This document shows positions 26,624-35,851 of a stretch of DNA of 64,000 nucleotides, piece after piece (positions within the stretch are counted from its first letter, which is position 1; each line of letters starts with the position of its first letter). Location: positions 1-64,000 of the forward strand of contig JARNMJ010000002.1 of NCBI GenBank assembly GCA_029432795.1, in the 5' to 3' direction. Origin of the DNA: Pontiellaceae bacterium B12219 (lineage in GTDB: Bacteria; Verrucomicrobiota; Kiritimatiellia; Kiritimatiellales; Pontiellaceae). The position numbers and the translations under genes are program-made. A model generated the notes under the pieces. It had not been told where the DNA came from and searched no databases. It saw only the letters and a program-made list of their open reading frames with translations.

Positions 26624-27681
26624 TGACTCGTAAAAAAATTATACAGATGGTGCTGGGGCTGGCGATTGTGCTGGTGCTCGGCATCGGCGGCATTCTCCGT
26701 GCGCGCTCAATCACCAACCCGGCCACGGGTGGCGAAACCATGGGCACGGGATACAGCATTAAGATTACCGGAAAAATACGGAAGGCGCTGCTTTCCGAAA
26801 TCACGCTTCAGGTTGAACAAACCCTGCGGGAAGTTAACCGGCAGATGTCGACCTGGGATCCGGAAAGCGAAATCTCCCGTTTCAATCATTTCCAATCGCT
26901 GGAACCGTTCCCATGTTCGGGAGAATTTGCGATGGTTGTTCGCAGCGCGCTGGACATCAGCCGCAAAACCGGTGGCGCATTTGATCCAACCCTGCAGCCG
27001 TTGCTCAATCTTTGGGGCTTCGGCAGCGAGGCGGAAGAAAGCCACGTGCCCTCCCCGGAAGCCATTGCGGCGATCAAAGAAACCACCGGCTGGGAAAAAC
27101 TCCGGGTGGACAACGCTGATACCCTCAGGAAAACCGTACCCGACCTTTCGCTCGCGCTCGGAGCCATTGCCAAAGGCTACGGCGTCGATGCCGTGGGTCA
27201 GGTGCTCGACGATGCCGGACTTGAAAACTGGTTTGTTGAAATCGGGGGCGAAGTGACAACCCGCGGCGTGAATGCCGATGGTGTTCCCTGGAAAGTCGGC
27301 ATTCAGTTTCCCACCACCAATCCTATGGATATGAACCTGCAGGGCATTGTGCAGATCAGCGATGGTGCCATTGCCACTTCCGGCGATTACAGAAATTATA
27401 TACAGGAAGACGGAGTGGTCTATTCACACATTCTCGACCCGAGAACCGGACAAACTGCCCGCTCTTCAACCGCCAGCGTCACAGTGCGTGCCCCGACCTG
27501 TATGCAGGCCGATGCCATGGCAACCGCCCTGTTTGTGATGGGGCCCGATGAAGGGCTCGAGTTGATTGAAGAAATGGACGGGCTGGAAGCGCTGTTTCTG
27601 ATCCGGACCGAGGCGGGTGAAATAATCGAAAAATTTAGTTCGGGATTCAAAGCGGCTACAGCCTATACTGCGGCACTTTAA
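26623..27681 (+). CDS. apbE: FAD:protein FMN transferase ApbE
   Basis: The 352-residue enzyme attaches FMN covalently to flavoproteins such as Rnf/Nqr subunits. An N-terminal membrane anchor (VLGLAIVLVLGIGGI, residues about 8-22) puts it on the periplasmic side. Family segments: ETMGTGYSIKI near 42, GGAFDPTLQPLLNLWGFG near 110, LSLALGAIAKGYGVDAVG near 180, SGDYRNY near 250, HILDPRTGQ near 272. ATG 26623 overlaps the ridA stop. FQSLE near residue 90 is spelled by an exact palindrome. Confidence 0.93.
   Translation: MTRKKIIQMVLGLAIVLVLGIGGILRARSITNPATGGETMGTGYSIKITGKIRKALLSEITLQVEQTLREVNRQMSTWDPESEISRFNHFQSLEPFPCSGEFAMVVRSALDISRKTGGAFDPTLQPLLNLWGFGSEAEESHVPSPEAIAAIKETTGWEKLRVDNADTLRKTVPDLSLALGAIAKGYGVDAVGQVLDDAGLENWFVEIGGEVTTRGVNADGVPWKVGIQFPTTNPMDMNLQGIVQISDGAIATSGDYRNYIQEDGVVYSHILDPRTGQTARSSTASVTVRAPTCMQADAMATALFVMGPDEGLELIEEMDGLEALFLIRTEAGEIIEKFSSGFKAATAYTAAL
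26890..26904. repeat. 15-bp palindrome TTCCA-ATCGC-TGGAA
   Basis: Exact copy in apbE, read as F-Q-S-L-E in a surface-type position after SRFNH. Confidence 0.8.
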
Positions 27682-27702
27682 TTTTTGAAAGGCGGAAAAT
27701 AC

Positions 27703-28443
27703 ATGCGTAAGATTTATCCTATTTTGTTTGCAGCACTGGTCACCCTCACGGGATGCGGTAAAGATGCCGGTTCCGTTGAGGCGCGTGAAGAGAGCGACCC
27801 CAATATTATTTCCGGACAGGAGTTCATGGAACAAGGCGACTATGATGCCGCGATTGCGGAATTCCGACTGGCGCTCGATCAGGATCCGATGATGGCTCGT
27901 CCGCATCTGGATCTGGCCATTATCTACCAGCAGCACAAGATTAACTATATCCACTCAATCTATCACTACGATCGCTATCTTGAGCTTCGCCCCGATGCCG
28001 AGAAAGCGGCGTTCATTAATGAACAGAAACTGAAAGTCGCTCAGGCGTTGGCCAATACGTTGATCAATAATTCTCCGGAAGTGAAAAAGGTTGTCCAGGA
28101 GCGGAATACCCTGATCCAGCAGAATAACGATCTTAAACGCCAGCTGGCGGATGCGCTGAAGAAGTCAGCTCCGGTAACTGCATCAACGGTTAAACCGAAG
28201 CCGGCGGCATCGTCCAGCCAGACGGTTACGGAAACTGTGCCGAAAACTGCGACGTCCGGAGCCGCGCAGAAACATCAGATTTATCATGTCGTCGGCGGCG
28301 ATACGCTGTCTAAAATTTCAACCAAGTTCTATGGCGATTCCAGCAGGTGGGATGTGATTTATGATGCCAATAAAGACAGGATGCGTAATGCAAGCGACCT
28401 GAAAGTTGGGCAGACCATCGTTATTCCGGCAATCGGACAATAA
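27703..28443 (+). CDS. TPR-LysM lipoprotein
   Basis: The 246-residue product has a lipoprotein signal ending LTGC (Cys18), a TPR pair (about 45-110: EQGDYDAAIAEFRLALDQD, RPHLDLAIIYQQ), a coiled-coil/linker rich in Ala, Lys and Thr, and a C-terminal LysM domain (about 198-244: YHVVGGDTLSKISTKFYGD). LysM binds peptidoglycan, so this should connect a membrane anchor to the wall. ATG 27703 is chosen over an in-frame TTG at 27685 for its spacing to AAAGGCGG. A strong terminator follows. Confidence 0.85.
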   Translation: MRKIYPILFAALVTLTGCGKDAGSVEAREESDPNIISGQEFMEQGDYDAAIAEFRLALDQDPMMARPHLDLAIIYQQHKINYIHSIYHYDRYLELRPDAEKAAFINEQKLKVAQALANTLINNSPEVKKVVQERNTLIQQNNDLKRQLADALKKSAPVTASTVKPKPAASSSQTVTETVPKTATSGAAQKHQIYHVVGGDTLSKISTKFYGDSSRWDVIYDANKDRMRNASDLKVGQTIVIPAIGQ

Positions 28444-28465
28444 CTGTAAGGCCCTGACAATATAA

Positions 28466-28494
28466 GCGACGCTGCTTTCAGCGTCGCTTTTTTT
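28466..28494 (+). terminator. Intrinsic terminator after the LysM lipoprotein gene
   Basis: Perfect nine-pair stem GCGACGCTG / CAGCGTCGC with loop CTTT and seven T residues. Confidence 0.92.
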
Positions 28495-28628
28495 GTTTGT
28501 GAACCAAGGCTTTTCGTCAAGTCCGAAACGAAGAGTCTTTTCAGGTCAACGGGCTTGCATCCCCCCAACCGCTGAGCTATCAAAAAGACAGTTGAGGACA
28601 AATCAAACACGAAGGGGTCATAAAAATT

Positions 28629-31100
28629 ATGTCACACTTTAAAGATAATATCACTGCAGAGTTACTCACAGAACGCGCCTTGTTCCACCTGAAATATAAT
28701 CGTGGAAAAGATATCAACGCCGCAACGACTTTTGACAAAATGGTTTGTTTCTCTCATGCGGTCCGCGACATGGCAGTAGATGGTTTCATTGCCACGCAGC
28801 GGCAGTACCTCCAGGAAGATGTCCGACGGGTCAACTACCTTTCAATGGAATATCTCATCGGGAAAATGCTCGCGAACAATATCTATGCATTGGGTATTGA
28901 AAAAATTGCGGCAGATGCGTTGAAGCCAATGAATATCAGCATCGAAGAAATTCTGGCCCTCGATGTTGAAGCCGGGTTGGGCAACGGCGGGCTGGGCCGT
29001 CTCGCCGCCTGTTATCTCGATTCACTCGCCACCATGGAACTGCCCGCCTATGGATACGGCATTCGCTATGAACATGGTATCTTCCGTCAGGAATTTGAAA
29101 ACGGATGGCAGAAGGAACGCCCCGATGAATGGCTGGCACTGGGCTATCCATGGGAACTGGTTCGCCCGGAATATACATTGCCGGTCTGCGTCTACGGACG
29201 GGTGAAGAAAAACTTCCGACCGGGAAAAGGTTCCGACGATGTCTGGGAAGATTTCCAGGTCTTTGAAGCGGTACCGTATGATGTTCCGATCATTGGATAT
29301 CACGTGAACACCGTGAACATGCTTCGCCTCTGGAAATCCCAGCCGGCGGAAGGGTTCCGGTTGGATGTATTCAATCAGGGCGACTATGTTCGCGCGGTTG
29401 AAGAAAAGAACTGGGCGGAAAATGTATCGAAGGTGCTGTATCCGTCAGACTACACCTACGCCGGTAAAGAACTTCGTCTGATCCAGGAATACTTCCTGGC
29501 GTCCTGCTCCGTGCGCGACATCATCCGCCGTTATAAGAAAACCCACAACGACTTTACCAAGTTTGCTGAAAAGAACGTGGTTCAGCTGAACGACACGCAC
29601 CCCACCCTCGCGATTGTTGAGCTGATGCGCGTGCTGCACGATGAAGAACGTATTCCGTGGGATAAAGCCTGGGATATTACCGTCAAAACCTTCTGCTACA
29701 CCAACCACACGCTGTTGGCTGAAGCCCTTGAAAAATGGACGGTTGACCTGTTGCAGCGCGTATTGCCGCGTCATATGCAGATTATCTATGAAATAAATCA
29801 CCGCTTCCTGGAGCAGGTGGAGCTGAACAATCCCGGCGCAGGCGATCTGATGCGTAAAGTTTCGCTGATTGAGGAAGGTCCGCATAAGCAGGTTCGTATG
29901 GCCAACCTTTGTGTGGTTGGAAGCAACAAGGTGAACGGTGTATCCGCACTGCACTCTGAACTGCTCAAAACGAATACCATGCCGGAACTCGACAAAATCT
30001 ATCCGGGCAAATTTACCAACGTAACAAACGGCATCACACACCGCCGCTGGCTGCTGAAAGCCAACCCGGAACTTGCCGCATTGATCAGCGATAAAATCGG
30101 TGAAGACTGGAAGTCGGATCTTGCCCTGCTGAGCGAATTTGAAGGCGCGGCAAAAGACCCGGCGATCCAGAAAAAATTCATGGAAATCAAACGCCAGAAG
30201 AAAATTGAGCTCTGCGCAACGATTAAAGAACTGACCGGTTATCTGACCAGTCCGGATTCGGTATTCGATGTGCAGATCAAGCGCCTGCATATGTACAAGC
30301 GCCAGTTGCTGAAAGCAATGCACATCATCCATCTCTACAATAAGATCAAAGCCGATCCAAAGGTTAAGGTGCAGCCGAAAACCTTCATCTTTGCGGCCAA
30401 GGCGGCACCGGCTTATCTGATTGCAAAATCGGTTATCAAGCTGATCAACACCATGTCGGAAGTCATTAATAACGATGTGGATGTTGCCGGTCGTTTGAAG
30501 GTGGTATTCCTGCCGGATTACAATGTATCGCTCGCTGAAAAGATTATTCCTGCAGCGGATGTTTCAGAACAGATTTCCACGGCCGGGCTGGAAGCTTCCG
30601 GCACGGGTAATATGAAGCTGTCGCTGAACGGCGCACTGACCGTTGGAACCTGGGATGGGGCCAACATCGAAATTGCGCAGAATGTTGGTGAAGACAATAT
30701 CTTCATCTTCGGCCACCGTACGGAAGAAATCGCCGAGCTCGCGAGCAACGGATATAACCCGTGGGATTACGTGGAAAAATCGGAAGATCTGCAGGGCGTG
30801 CTGGATGCGCTTCGGGACAACATCTTCGATCCGTCACAGCCGGACCTGTTCAGAGATCTCTATAACGAGGTTACCGAACATGGCGACTATTATTACTATC
30901 TCGCCGACTACGAAGATTATATCGCGTGCAACGAGAAGGTCGACGAACTCTATGCAACGCCAAGCAAGTGGGCCGAGAAAGCCATTCTGAACGTGGCGCG
31001 TATGGGCTGGTTCTCTTCCGACCGTTCCATCCAGGATTACTGCGACGGCATTTGGCACCTGGAACGCACACCGGTTGATATGAATAACGATGATGCCTAA
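28629..31100 (+). CDS. glgP: Glycogen/alpha-glucan phosphorylase
   Basis: The 823-residue PLP enzyme releases glucose-1-phosphate from alpha-1,4-glucans. Motifs: YLSMEYLIGKML near residue 76, GLGNGGLGRLAACYLDS near 118, QLNDTHPT near 322, and EASGTGNMKLSLNG with the PLP lysine near 663. Length is normal for the bacterial glgP type. Monocistronic, between two strong terminators. The partner phosphofructokinase lies 30 kb away; together they support glycogen use. Confidence 0.95.
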   Translation: MSHFKDNITAELLTERALFHLKYNRGKDINAATTFDKMVCFSHAVRDMAVDGFIATQRQYLQEDVRRVNYLSMEYLIGKMLANNIYALGIEKIAADALKPMNISIEEILALDVEAGLGNGGLGRLAACYLDSLATMELPAYGYGIRYEHGIFRQEFENGWQKERPDEWLALGYPWELVRPEYTLPVCVYGRVKKNFRPGKGSDDVWEDFQVFEAVPYDVPIIGYHVNTVNMLRLWKSQPAEGFRLDVFNQGDYVRAVEEKNWAENVSKVLYPSDYTYAGKELRLIQEYFLASCSVRDIIRRYKKTHNDFTKFAEKNVVQLNDTHPTLAIVELMRVLHDEERIPWDKAWDITVKTFCYTNHTLLAEALEKWTVDLLQRVLPRHMQIIYEINHRFLEQVELNNPGAGDLMRKVSLIEEGPHKQVRMANLCVVGSNKVNGVSALHSELLKTNTMPELDKIYPGKFTNVTNGITHRRWLLKANPELAALISDKIGEDWKSDLALLSEFEGAAKDPAIQKKFMEIKRQKKIELCATIKELTGYLTSPDSVFDVQIKRLHMYKRQLLKAMHIIHLYNKIKADPKVKVQPKTFIFAAKAAPAYLIAKSVIKLINTMSEVINNDVDVAGRLKVVFLPDYNVSLAEKIIPAADVSEQISTAGLEASGTGNMKLSLNGALTVGTWDGANIEIAQNVGEDNIFIFGHRTEEIAELASNGYNPWDYVEKSEDLQGVLDALRDNIFDPSQPDLFRDLYNEVTEHGDYYYYLADYEDYIACNEKVDELYATPSKWAEKAILNVARMGWFSSDRSIQDYCDGIWHLERTPVDMNNDDA

Positions 31101-31122
31101 GGCGTCTTGACTGAGAAAACAA

Positions 31123-31151
31123 ACGCGTCCCGTCCGGGGCGCGTTTTTTTT
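31123..31151 (+). terminator. Intrinsic terminator between convergent glgP and recD2
   Basis: ACGCGTCCC / GGGGCGCGT stem with loop GTCC, followed by eight T. Its T-tract touches the recD2 stop. Confidence 0.9.
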
Positions 31152-33306
31152 ATGCGTACTCCTTCAAGCGCTCGGATAGCGTGGTAATCCGTTCGCGGGC
31201 ATCGGCGCGGGTGATGGCCAAATTAAGTGCCTTCTTGGTGCCCAGAATAATCACCAGTTTTTTAGCGCGGGTGAGGGCCGTATAAATCAGGCTGCGCTGC
31301 AGCAGCACAAAGTGCTGCGTATGCATTGGAATCACGACGCACGGATACTCACTGCCCTGACTTTTATGAATGGTAATTGCATAGGATAAAACCAATTCAT
31401 CCAATTCCCGAAAGTCATAAACGACCTTGCGACCGTCAAAATCCACCACCAGTTCCGACACTTCGGGGTTGATGGATAGAATGCGGCCGATGTCGCCGTT
31501 GTAGACATCCTTATCGTAGTCGTTCTCCGTCTGCATCACCTTATCGCCCGTGCGGTAGGTAATGCCGAAACGCTCCACTTCATCACCGCGAGGATTCAGG
31601 AGTCCCTGCATGGTCAGATTAAGGTTGCGCGCTCCGAGCTCCCCTTTCTGCATCGGGGTTAAAATCTGAATATCCTCCATCGGGTTAAAATGGAACTTTT
31701 TCGGCACCGATTCTTTAACCATTTTCCCGATCAGTTTCAGGGCCTTTTCCGGGTCGTCAGCTTCCACAAAATAACAATCGCTGTTTTCGCCTTCTTCCGG
31801 AAATTCCGGAGCTTTTCCCTGATTGATCAGATGGGCATTGGTGATAATCCGGCTGGAAGCCGCCTGACGAAATACCTCGTTCAAATGACCGACCGGCAGG
31901 GTTTTCGACTGAATGATATCCTGCAGCACGCGTCCCGGCCCCACCGAAGGAAGCTGATCCGAATCGCCGACAATCACAACCGCGGCATGCAGCGGAACTG
32001 CATCCATCAGCTGAGATGCCAGTACGACATCAATCATGCTCGATTCATCCACAATCAGCACATCGCACTGCAGCGGATTTTCAGCACCGTGAATAAAGCC
32101 GCCGGTTCCCGGATTAAACTGAAGCAGGCGATGGATGGTTTTGGCCTCCATACCGGTGGTTTCCGCCATTCGTTTGGCGGCACGCCCCGTCGGCGCACAA
32201 AGCTGAACCCGCATTTTCTTGGCTTTCAGCACCATCAGAACAGAATTAACCAGCGTCGTTTTTCCAACCCCTGGACCTCCGGTGATCACCATCACCTTCG
32301 ATTTTATGGCGGTCTTCAACGCATTACGCTGTGCCTGCGCCAGCTCAATGCCGGTTTTCTGCTGCACCCACTGAAGGGCTTTTTCAAAATCAATCGCCGG
32401 ACACGGATGCCGTCCTTTTTCCAGAGCCTGGAGTTTTTTGGCCAGTTCAATTTCGGCGAAGTATAACTTCGGCAGATAAATCAATTCCCGGCCTCTGAAG
32501 TCGGTCCGTTGAATCAGGCGTTTGTTTTCCAATCCGTAGTTTAAGGCTTCGTCGATAATATCCAGATCGATCTGCAGCAGCTCGGCGGTACGGGATAAAA
32601 GGTCGTTCCGAACATAGGCGCAATGGCCTCCGGCGGTGATTTCCCCCAGGCAGAATTCAAGTCCGGCCCGGGCACGCAGATCCGAGTCTTTGGCAATGCC
32701 GAGCTTCATCGCAATCTGATCAGCAATCAGAAAGCCGATGCCGCGAATATCGCGCGCCAGGCAATAGGGATCGCGCTGTACCATTTCAATGGCTTTGTCG
32801 CCATAGATTTTATGAATCCGGAAAGCACGGGTGGTACTGATGCCGTGGCTGAAGAGAAAGGACATAATCTTCCGGACATTTTTCTGTTCGTCCCAGGCTT
32901 TTTTAATGTTGTCTTTCCGGCCCTTGCCGATGCCTTCCACTTTCAACAGCTTGCCGGACGAATTTTCAATGACATCAAACACATCGCGGCCGAACGTCTG
33001 CACAAGGCGTTTTGCATATTCTTTGCCGATGCCTTTTACCATGCCGGACGCCAGATATTTTTCGATGCCTGCCAGCGTATCCGGTTGCGACATTCGCATG
33101 CCGCTGGCCTTAAACTGCTGGCCATGCCGCGGGTCGGTGAGCCATTCGCCGTCCGCCGCCAGCCATTCACCGGCATTCACGGTGGGCACGGTTCCGGTAA
33201 CCGTCACGAGCTCTTTATGCCCCCTGACTTTTACGCGTAAAACACAAAAGCCGTTTTCCTCGTTACGGAAAACGACCCGCTCAATCTGTCCGTCCAGCTT
33301 TTCCAT
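31150..33306 (-). CDS. recD2: RecD2-type 5'-3' DNA helicase
   Basis: The 718-residue SF1B helicase has an N-terminal OB/HhH-like region (residues 1-about 180, with VEGIGKGRKDNIKKAW), Walker A GGPGVGKTTLVNSV near 345, motif II VLIVDESSMID near 425, QLPSVGPG and the C-terminal motif ITIHKSQGSEYP. No RecB/RecC genes are nearby, and the N-terminal extension marks the RecD2 group, which acts alone in repair and replication. It ends at the shared terminator with glgP. Confidence 0.92.
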   Translation of the reverse strand: MEKLDGQIERVVFRNEENGFCVLRVKVRGHKELVTVTGTVPTVNAGEWLAADGEWLTDPRHGQQFKASGMRMSQPDTLAGIEKYLASGMVKGIGKEYAKRLVQTFGRDVFDVIENSSGKLLKVEGIGKGRKDNIKKAWDEQKNVRKIMSFLFSHGISTTRAFRIHKIYGDKAIEMVQRDPYCLARDIRGIGFLIADQIAMKLGIAKDSDLRARAGLEFCLGEITAGGHCAYVRNDLLSRTAELLQIDLDIIDEALNYGLENKRLIQRTDFRGRELIYLPKLYFAEIELAKKLQALEKGRHPCPAIDFEKALQWVQQKTGIELAQAQRNALKTAIKSKVMVITGGPGVGKTTLVNSVLMVLKAKKMRVQLCAPTGRAAKRMAETTGMEAKTIHRLLQFNPGTGGFIHGAENPLQCDVLIVDESSMIDVVLASQLMDAVPLHAAVVIVGDSDQLPSVGPGRVLQDIIQSKTLPVGHLNEVFRQAASSRIITNAHLINQGKAPEFPEEGENSDCYFVEADDPEKALKLIGKMVKESVPKKFHFNPMEDIQILTPMQKGELGARNLNLTMQGLLNPRGDEVERFGITYRTGDKVMQTENDYDKDVYNGDIGRILSINPEVSELVVDFDGRKVVYDFRELDELVLSYAITIHKSQGSEYPCVVIPMHTQHFVLLQRSLIYTALTRAKKLVIILGTKKALNLAITRADARERITTLSERLKEYA

Positions 33307-33312
33307 CGATTA

Positions 33313-33460
33313 ATGAAGAATGCAGAAGTAAGAATGCAGAATAAGAGCAGCGTCCACCCTCGATAGGGTTTGGGCGGCGAAGCAATCGCCGGTGGTCCGT
33401 TAAAAAGGAAGCGGTTGCAGACCAATAATTCTTCATTCTCAACTCTTCATTCTGAATTCC
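33313..33460. repeat. Low-complexity repeat with inverted GAATGCAGAA-type arms
   Basis: GAAGAATGCAGAAGTAAGAATG (split by variants) near 33313-33340 and TTCATTCTCAACTCTTCATTC-like text near 33430-33455 face each other. On the minus strand the second part reads NEELRMKN, a peptide-like string seen in non-genic repeats of many genomes. It fills the gap between recD2 and the FmdB-like gene. Confidence 0.5.
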
Positions 33461-33461
33461 C

Positions 33462-33713
33462 CTAATACTTTTTTTCGTACTCGCCCTGGCCCAGTTTTTC
33501 ATAGGTGGTGAAACCGGCATTTTTTGCGCGGTCGTGCAAACTGCTCTGCGACCCGCCCACACTGGGGGCCGAAAGTTGGCGTTCCACTTTTCCGCCGCAA
33601 CGCGGGCAGGTTTCCTTAGGGGGCGCATTCAACGATTCCACCTCTTCAAACCCGTCTTTACAATGCCGGCAGCAGTTCGCCGGATCAACAGCAGCATATT
33701 CACGAATGGGCAT
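33462..33713 (-). CDS. FmdB-like zinc-ribbon protein
   Basis: The 83-residue protein starts MPIREYAAVDPANCCRHC and has a second pair in KETCPRCGGK, giving the four-Cys zinc ribbon of the FmdB/CxxC_CxxC_SSSS family. The tail is Ser/Gly-rich and disordered. The name comes from a putative regulator of formamidase; the true role is generally unknown. Two palindromes lie just upstream of its start (33725, 33755). Confidence 0.8.
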   Translation of the reverse strand: MPIREYAAVDPANCCRHCKDGFEEVESLNAPPKETCPRCGGKVERQLSAPSVGGSQSSLHDRAKNAGFTTYEKLGQGEYEKKY

Positions 33714-33724
33714 AAATGATTTCC

Positions 33725-33769
33725 TTCCAATAATTGGAAAAGTTCTACCACGGTTTCCAGAGTTTGGAA
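33725..33769. repeat. Pair of 15-bp palindromes
   Basis: Exact copies TTCCA-ATAAT-TGGAA (33725-33739) and TTCCA-GAGTT-TGGAA (33755-33769), 30 bp apart, between the FmdB-like gene and the stop of the transglutaminase-like gene. Confidence 0.85.
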
Positions 33770-33800
33770 AGCGTACCGAACGCTAAATGGATGCGTTGGG

Positions 33801-34901
33801 CTATTTCGCGGAAGGCAGCGAAAACTTTACCATCGCCTTCGTGCGCACATCAAAAATGCGTTCGATCTGCTGAGGAGCGGCTGCGCCATATCCGATTTTT
33901 GCATTCGGGTCGGCTGCATCGAGCATATAGCCCCGCTGCCCGTTAATCAGAACATACGGAACGCCGTCCAGTTCCTTATATCTCCCTCTGAACGTGGCCA
34001 TCGAAAAAACATGATCGGAGGTAAATCCCATAAAGGTGTTCACGCCCACCGATTCAAGCAGCGAGCAAAGCAGCACCGACTGGTCTTCACAATCTCCGCC
34101 GCCGGAAATCAGCGTATTCAAGGGATCTTTGGCATATTCTTTTCCATCATCCGGATCAGAGACATAGAAGATGTCATTACTGACAAAATTCAACAGGATA
34201 AGGGCTTTTTGCAGGTCATCATCTCCGGCACCTCGGACCTTCCGAACCGCGAGCATATTCAATTGTTCATCGCGATAATCAACCTTGTTCAGGTACCCCA
34301 TATAATTCCCGGCAATCAGCGTGTTCGCAACATCCTCAATCGGCTGGATTTGAAAGATTGTCCGGCCGCATTTCCCGAGCGTATCCAGAAAGCTCATTTG
34401 TCCCGATACCGCCGCATTCCAATTCGCAACGGTCACGGAAATAAAGGTCAGTGCCAGAAAAGCCATTAAAATCTGAATAATGGTTTTGCGGAAAACGACC
34501 AGCAAAAGGGAAAGACTTCCGAAAATAATCATCGTCGCAATTTTATAGTCTTCGACGTTACGGGCCACGACGCGCAGTCCCATCAGAACAACAAGGCCCG
34601 TGAAAAATGAAATCAGATACCACTTAACGGTATATTTCGAATGCTTGCGCGGTAAGGTGCCTTTATTTAAAAGCGCGGTTGTGAACAGCATGATTCCCAG
34701 CAGTGCCGCAGTGCCGCCGATAATTTTCAAGGACAGCGACGGCCAGAACAGATACGTACAGGCGCAGAAAATAAACAGGTAGAGCGTCAGAACCGTAAAA
34801 GAAATGCGTTCATCACCATTCAGCGAACGCATTTCTCCCGGTTTCCAGTGTTTGGAAACCGGCTCCTCCATAACGTCTGCCTCTTGATTGTGTCCGGCCA
34901 T
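33801..34901 (-). CDS. Membrane-bound transglutaminase-like protein
   Basis: The 366-residue protein has about four to five membrane helices in its first 155 residues and a transglutaminase/protease-like domain after residue 200. The catalytic triad is visible: Cys in GGGDCEDQSVLL, His in TSDHVFSMA, Asp in YMLDAADPN. The active domain likely faces the periplasm; substrate unknown. ATG 34901 is chosen because it forms TAATG with the stop of the upstream DUF523 gene and gives the sensible N-terminus. SKHWKP is encoded by a palindrome copy. Confidence 0.82.
   Translation of the reverse strand: MAGHNQEADVMEEPVSKHWKPGEMRSLNGDERISFTVLTLYLFIFCACTYLFWPSLSLKIIGGTAALLGIMLFTTALLNKGTLPRKHSKYTVKWYLISFFTGLVVLMGLRVVARNVEDYKIATMIIFGSLSLLLVVFRKTIIQILMAFLALTFISVTVANWNAAVSGQMSFLDTLGKCGRTIFQIQPIEDVANTLIAGNYMGYLNKVDYRDEQLNMLAVRKVRGAGDDDLQKALILLNFVSNDIFYVSDPDDGKEYAKDPLNTLISGGGDCEDQSVLLCSLLESVGVNTFMGFTSDHVFSMATFRGRYKELDGVPYVLINGQRGYMLDAADPNAKIGYGAAAPQQIERIFDVRTKAMVKFSLPSAK
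34843..34857. repeat. 15-bp palindrome TTCCA-GTGTT-TGGAA
   Basis: Exact copy, symmetric over 21 bp (34840-34860, GGT and ACC flanks), read as SKHWK at the N-terminus of the transglutaminase-like protein, before its first helix. Confidence 0.8.
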
Positions 34902-35851
34902 TAAAAAACCTGATTCCGCAAACACAGCTCAACGGGATGCGGCTGCAGATAATATTGCTGTCCCAGATAAGGTTCCTGATATTTCCGGATATAGTGGTTG
35001 ATCAGGGTGACCGGAACGATCAAAGGAAAGTTTTCCTGTTTATACGTTTCGATGGTTTCAACCAGCTCCTGTTTTTCATCCGCATCCAGCTGTTTTTTAA
35101 AATAGCCCGCCAGATGCTGCAGTACGTTGACGTGTTTCTTCACCGTCGCCCGCAACCGCAGTGCATCCATCAGTTTTTTCAAATAGTCCGTCTGAAGCGC
35201 TGGCAGTTTTTTACCCTTCATATCCGAAACAATACGCCCAAGTTCCCGGTAATGAGGAATGCTGTGAGACATAATCAGATATTTATGACGCTCATGAAAT
35301 TTAACCAATCCACTGCGGGTATTGTCTTCCTCCAGCATTTCGCGCCAGCGTTTAAGGGTGAAAACCCGCTCAATAAAACTTTCCCGCAGTGCCGGATCGT
35401 GGAGCCGCCCCTCTTCCTCCACCGGCAGCAACGGAAATTTGTTCATAAAGGCATTTGCAAAAAGACCGCGTCCGTTGTTCGAGGGCATCCCGTTTTCAGC
35501 ATAAACCTTAACGCGTTCCATGCCGCTGCTCGGCGATTTACTCTTAAAAATGAAGCCGCCCAGATTTTCCTGTTCCAACCCGTTCAGCCGTTTTTCGCAC
35601 CAGGCCAGCATCGGCTCCGTTAAATCCCGGCGCGTTTTATTCGTCATCAGGCGCGGATGCTCCGGGTCGCCCTCCAGCCGCATCGATTCGCGGGGAACGC
35701 CAAGCCCCAGCTCAAACTCCGGACAGACCGGCACAAACTCGAACCAGCGCCCCAATGTTCCGGTAACATAGCTGTCGTGTTTATGCTGTCCGTCATAACG
35801 GACTTTCTCGCCCATCAGACAGGAACTCACACCGATTCTGATTTTATCCAT
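34901..35851 (-). CDS. DUF523 (TudS-like) - DUF1722 fusion protein
   Basis: The 316-residue protein has an N-terminal DUF523 domain (residues about 3-150: GVSSCLMGEKVRYDG, VPVCPEFELGLG, SKSPSSG) with the three cysteines expected to bind an Fe-S cluster, as in the thiouracil desulfidase TudS. The C-terminal DUF1722 domain (about 190-310) contains FHERHKYLIMSHS and NHYIRKY, as in E. coli YbgA. Fusion of the two is common. Desulfuration of thiolated bases is inferred from TudS only. Overlaps its neighbours at both ends. Confidence 0.88.
   Translation of the reverse strand: MDKIRIGVSSCLMGEKVRYDGQHKHDSYVTGTLGRWFEFVPVCPEFELGLGVPRESMRLEGDPEHPRLMTNKTRRDLTEPMLAWCEKRLNGLEQENLGGFIFKSKSPSSGMERVKVYAENGMPSNNGRGLFANAFMNKFPLLPVEEEGRLHDPALRESFIERVFTLKRWREMLEEDNTRSGLVKFHERHKYLIMSHSIPHYRELGRIVSDMKGKKLPALQTDYLKKLMDALRLRATVKKHVNVLQHLAGYFKKQLDADEKQELVETIETYKQENFPLIVPVTLINHYIRKYQEPYLGQQYYLQPHPVELCLRNQVF

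Noticed and set aside
28501-28600. Minus strand shows GATAGCTCAGCGGTTGG, like a tRNA D-arm
   Set aside because: No acceptor stem, anticodon arm or T-arm can be completed around it; at most a decayed tRNA piece or chance.
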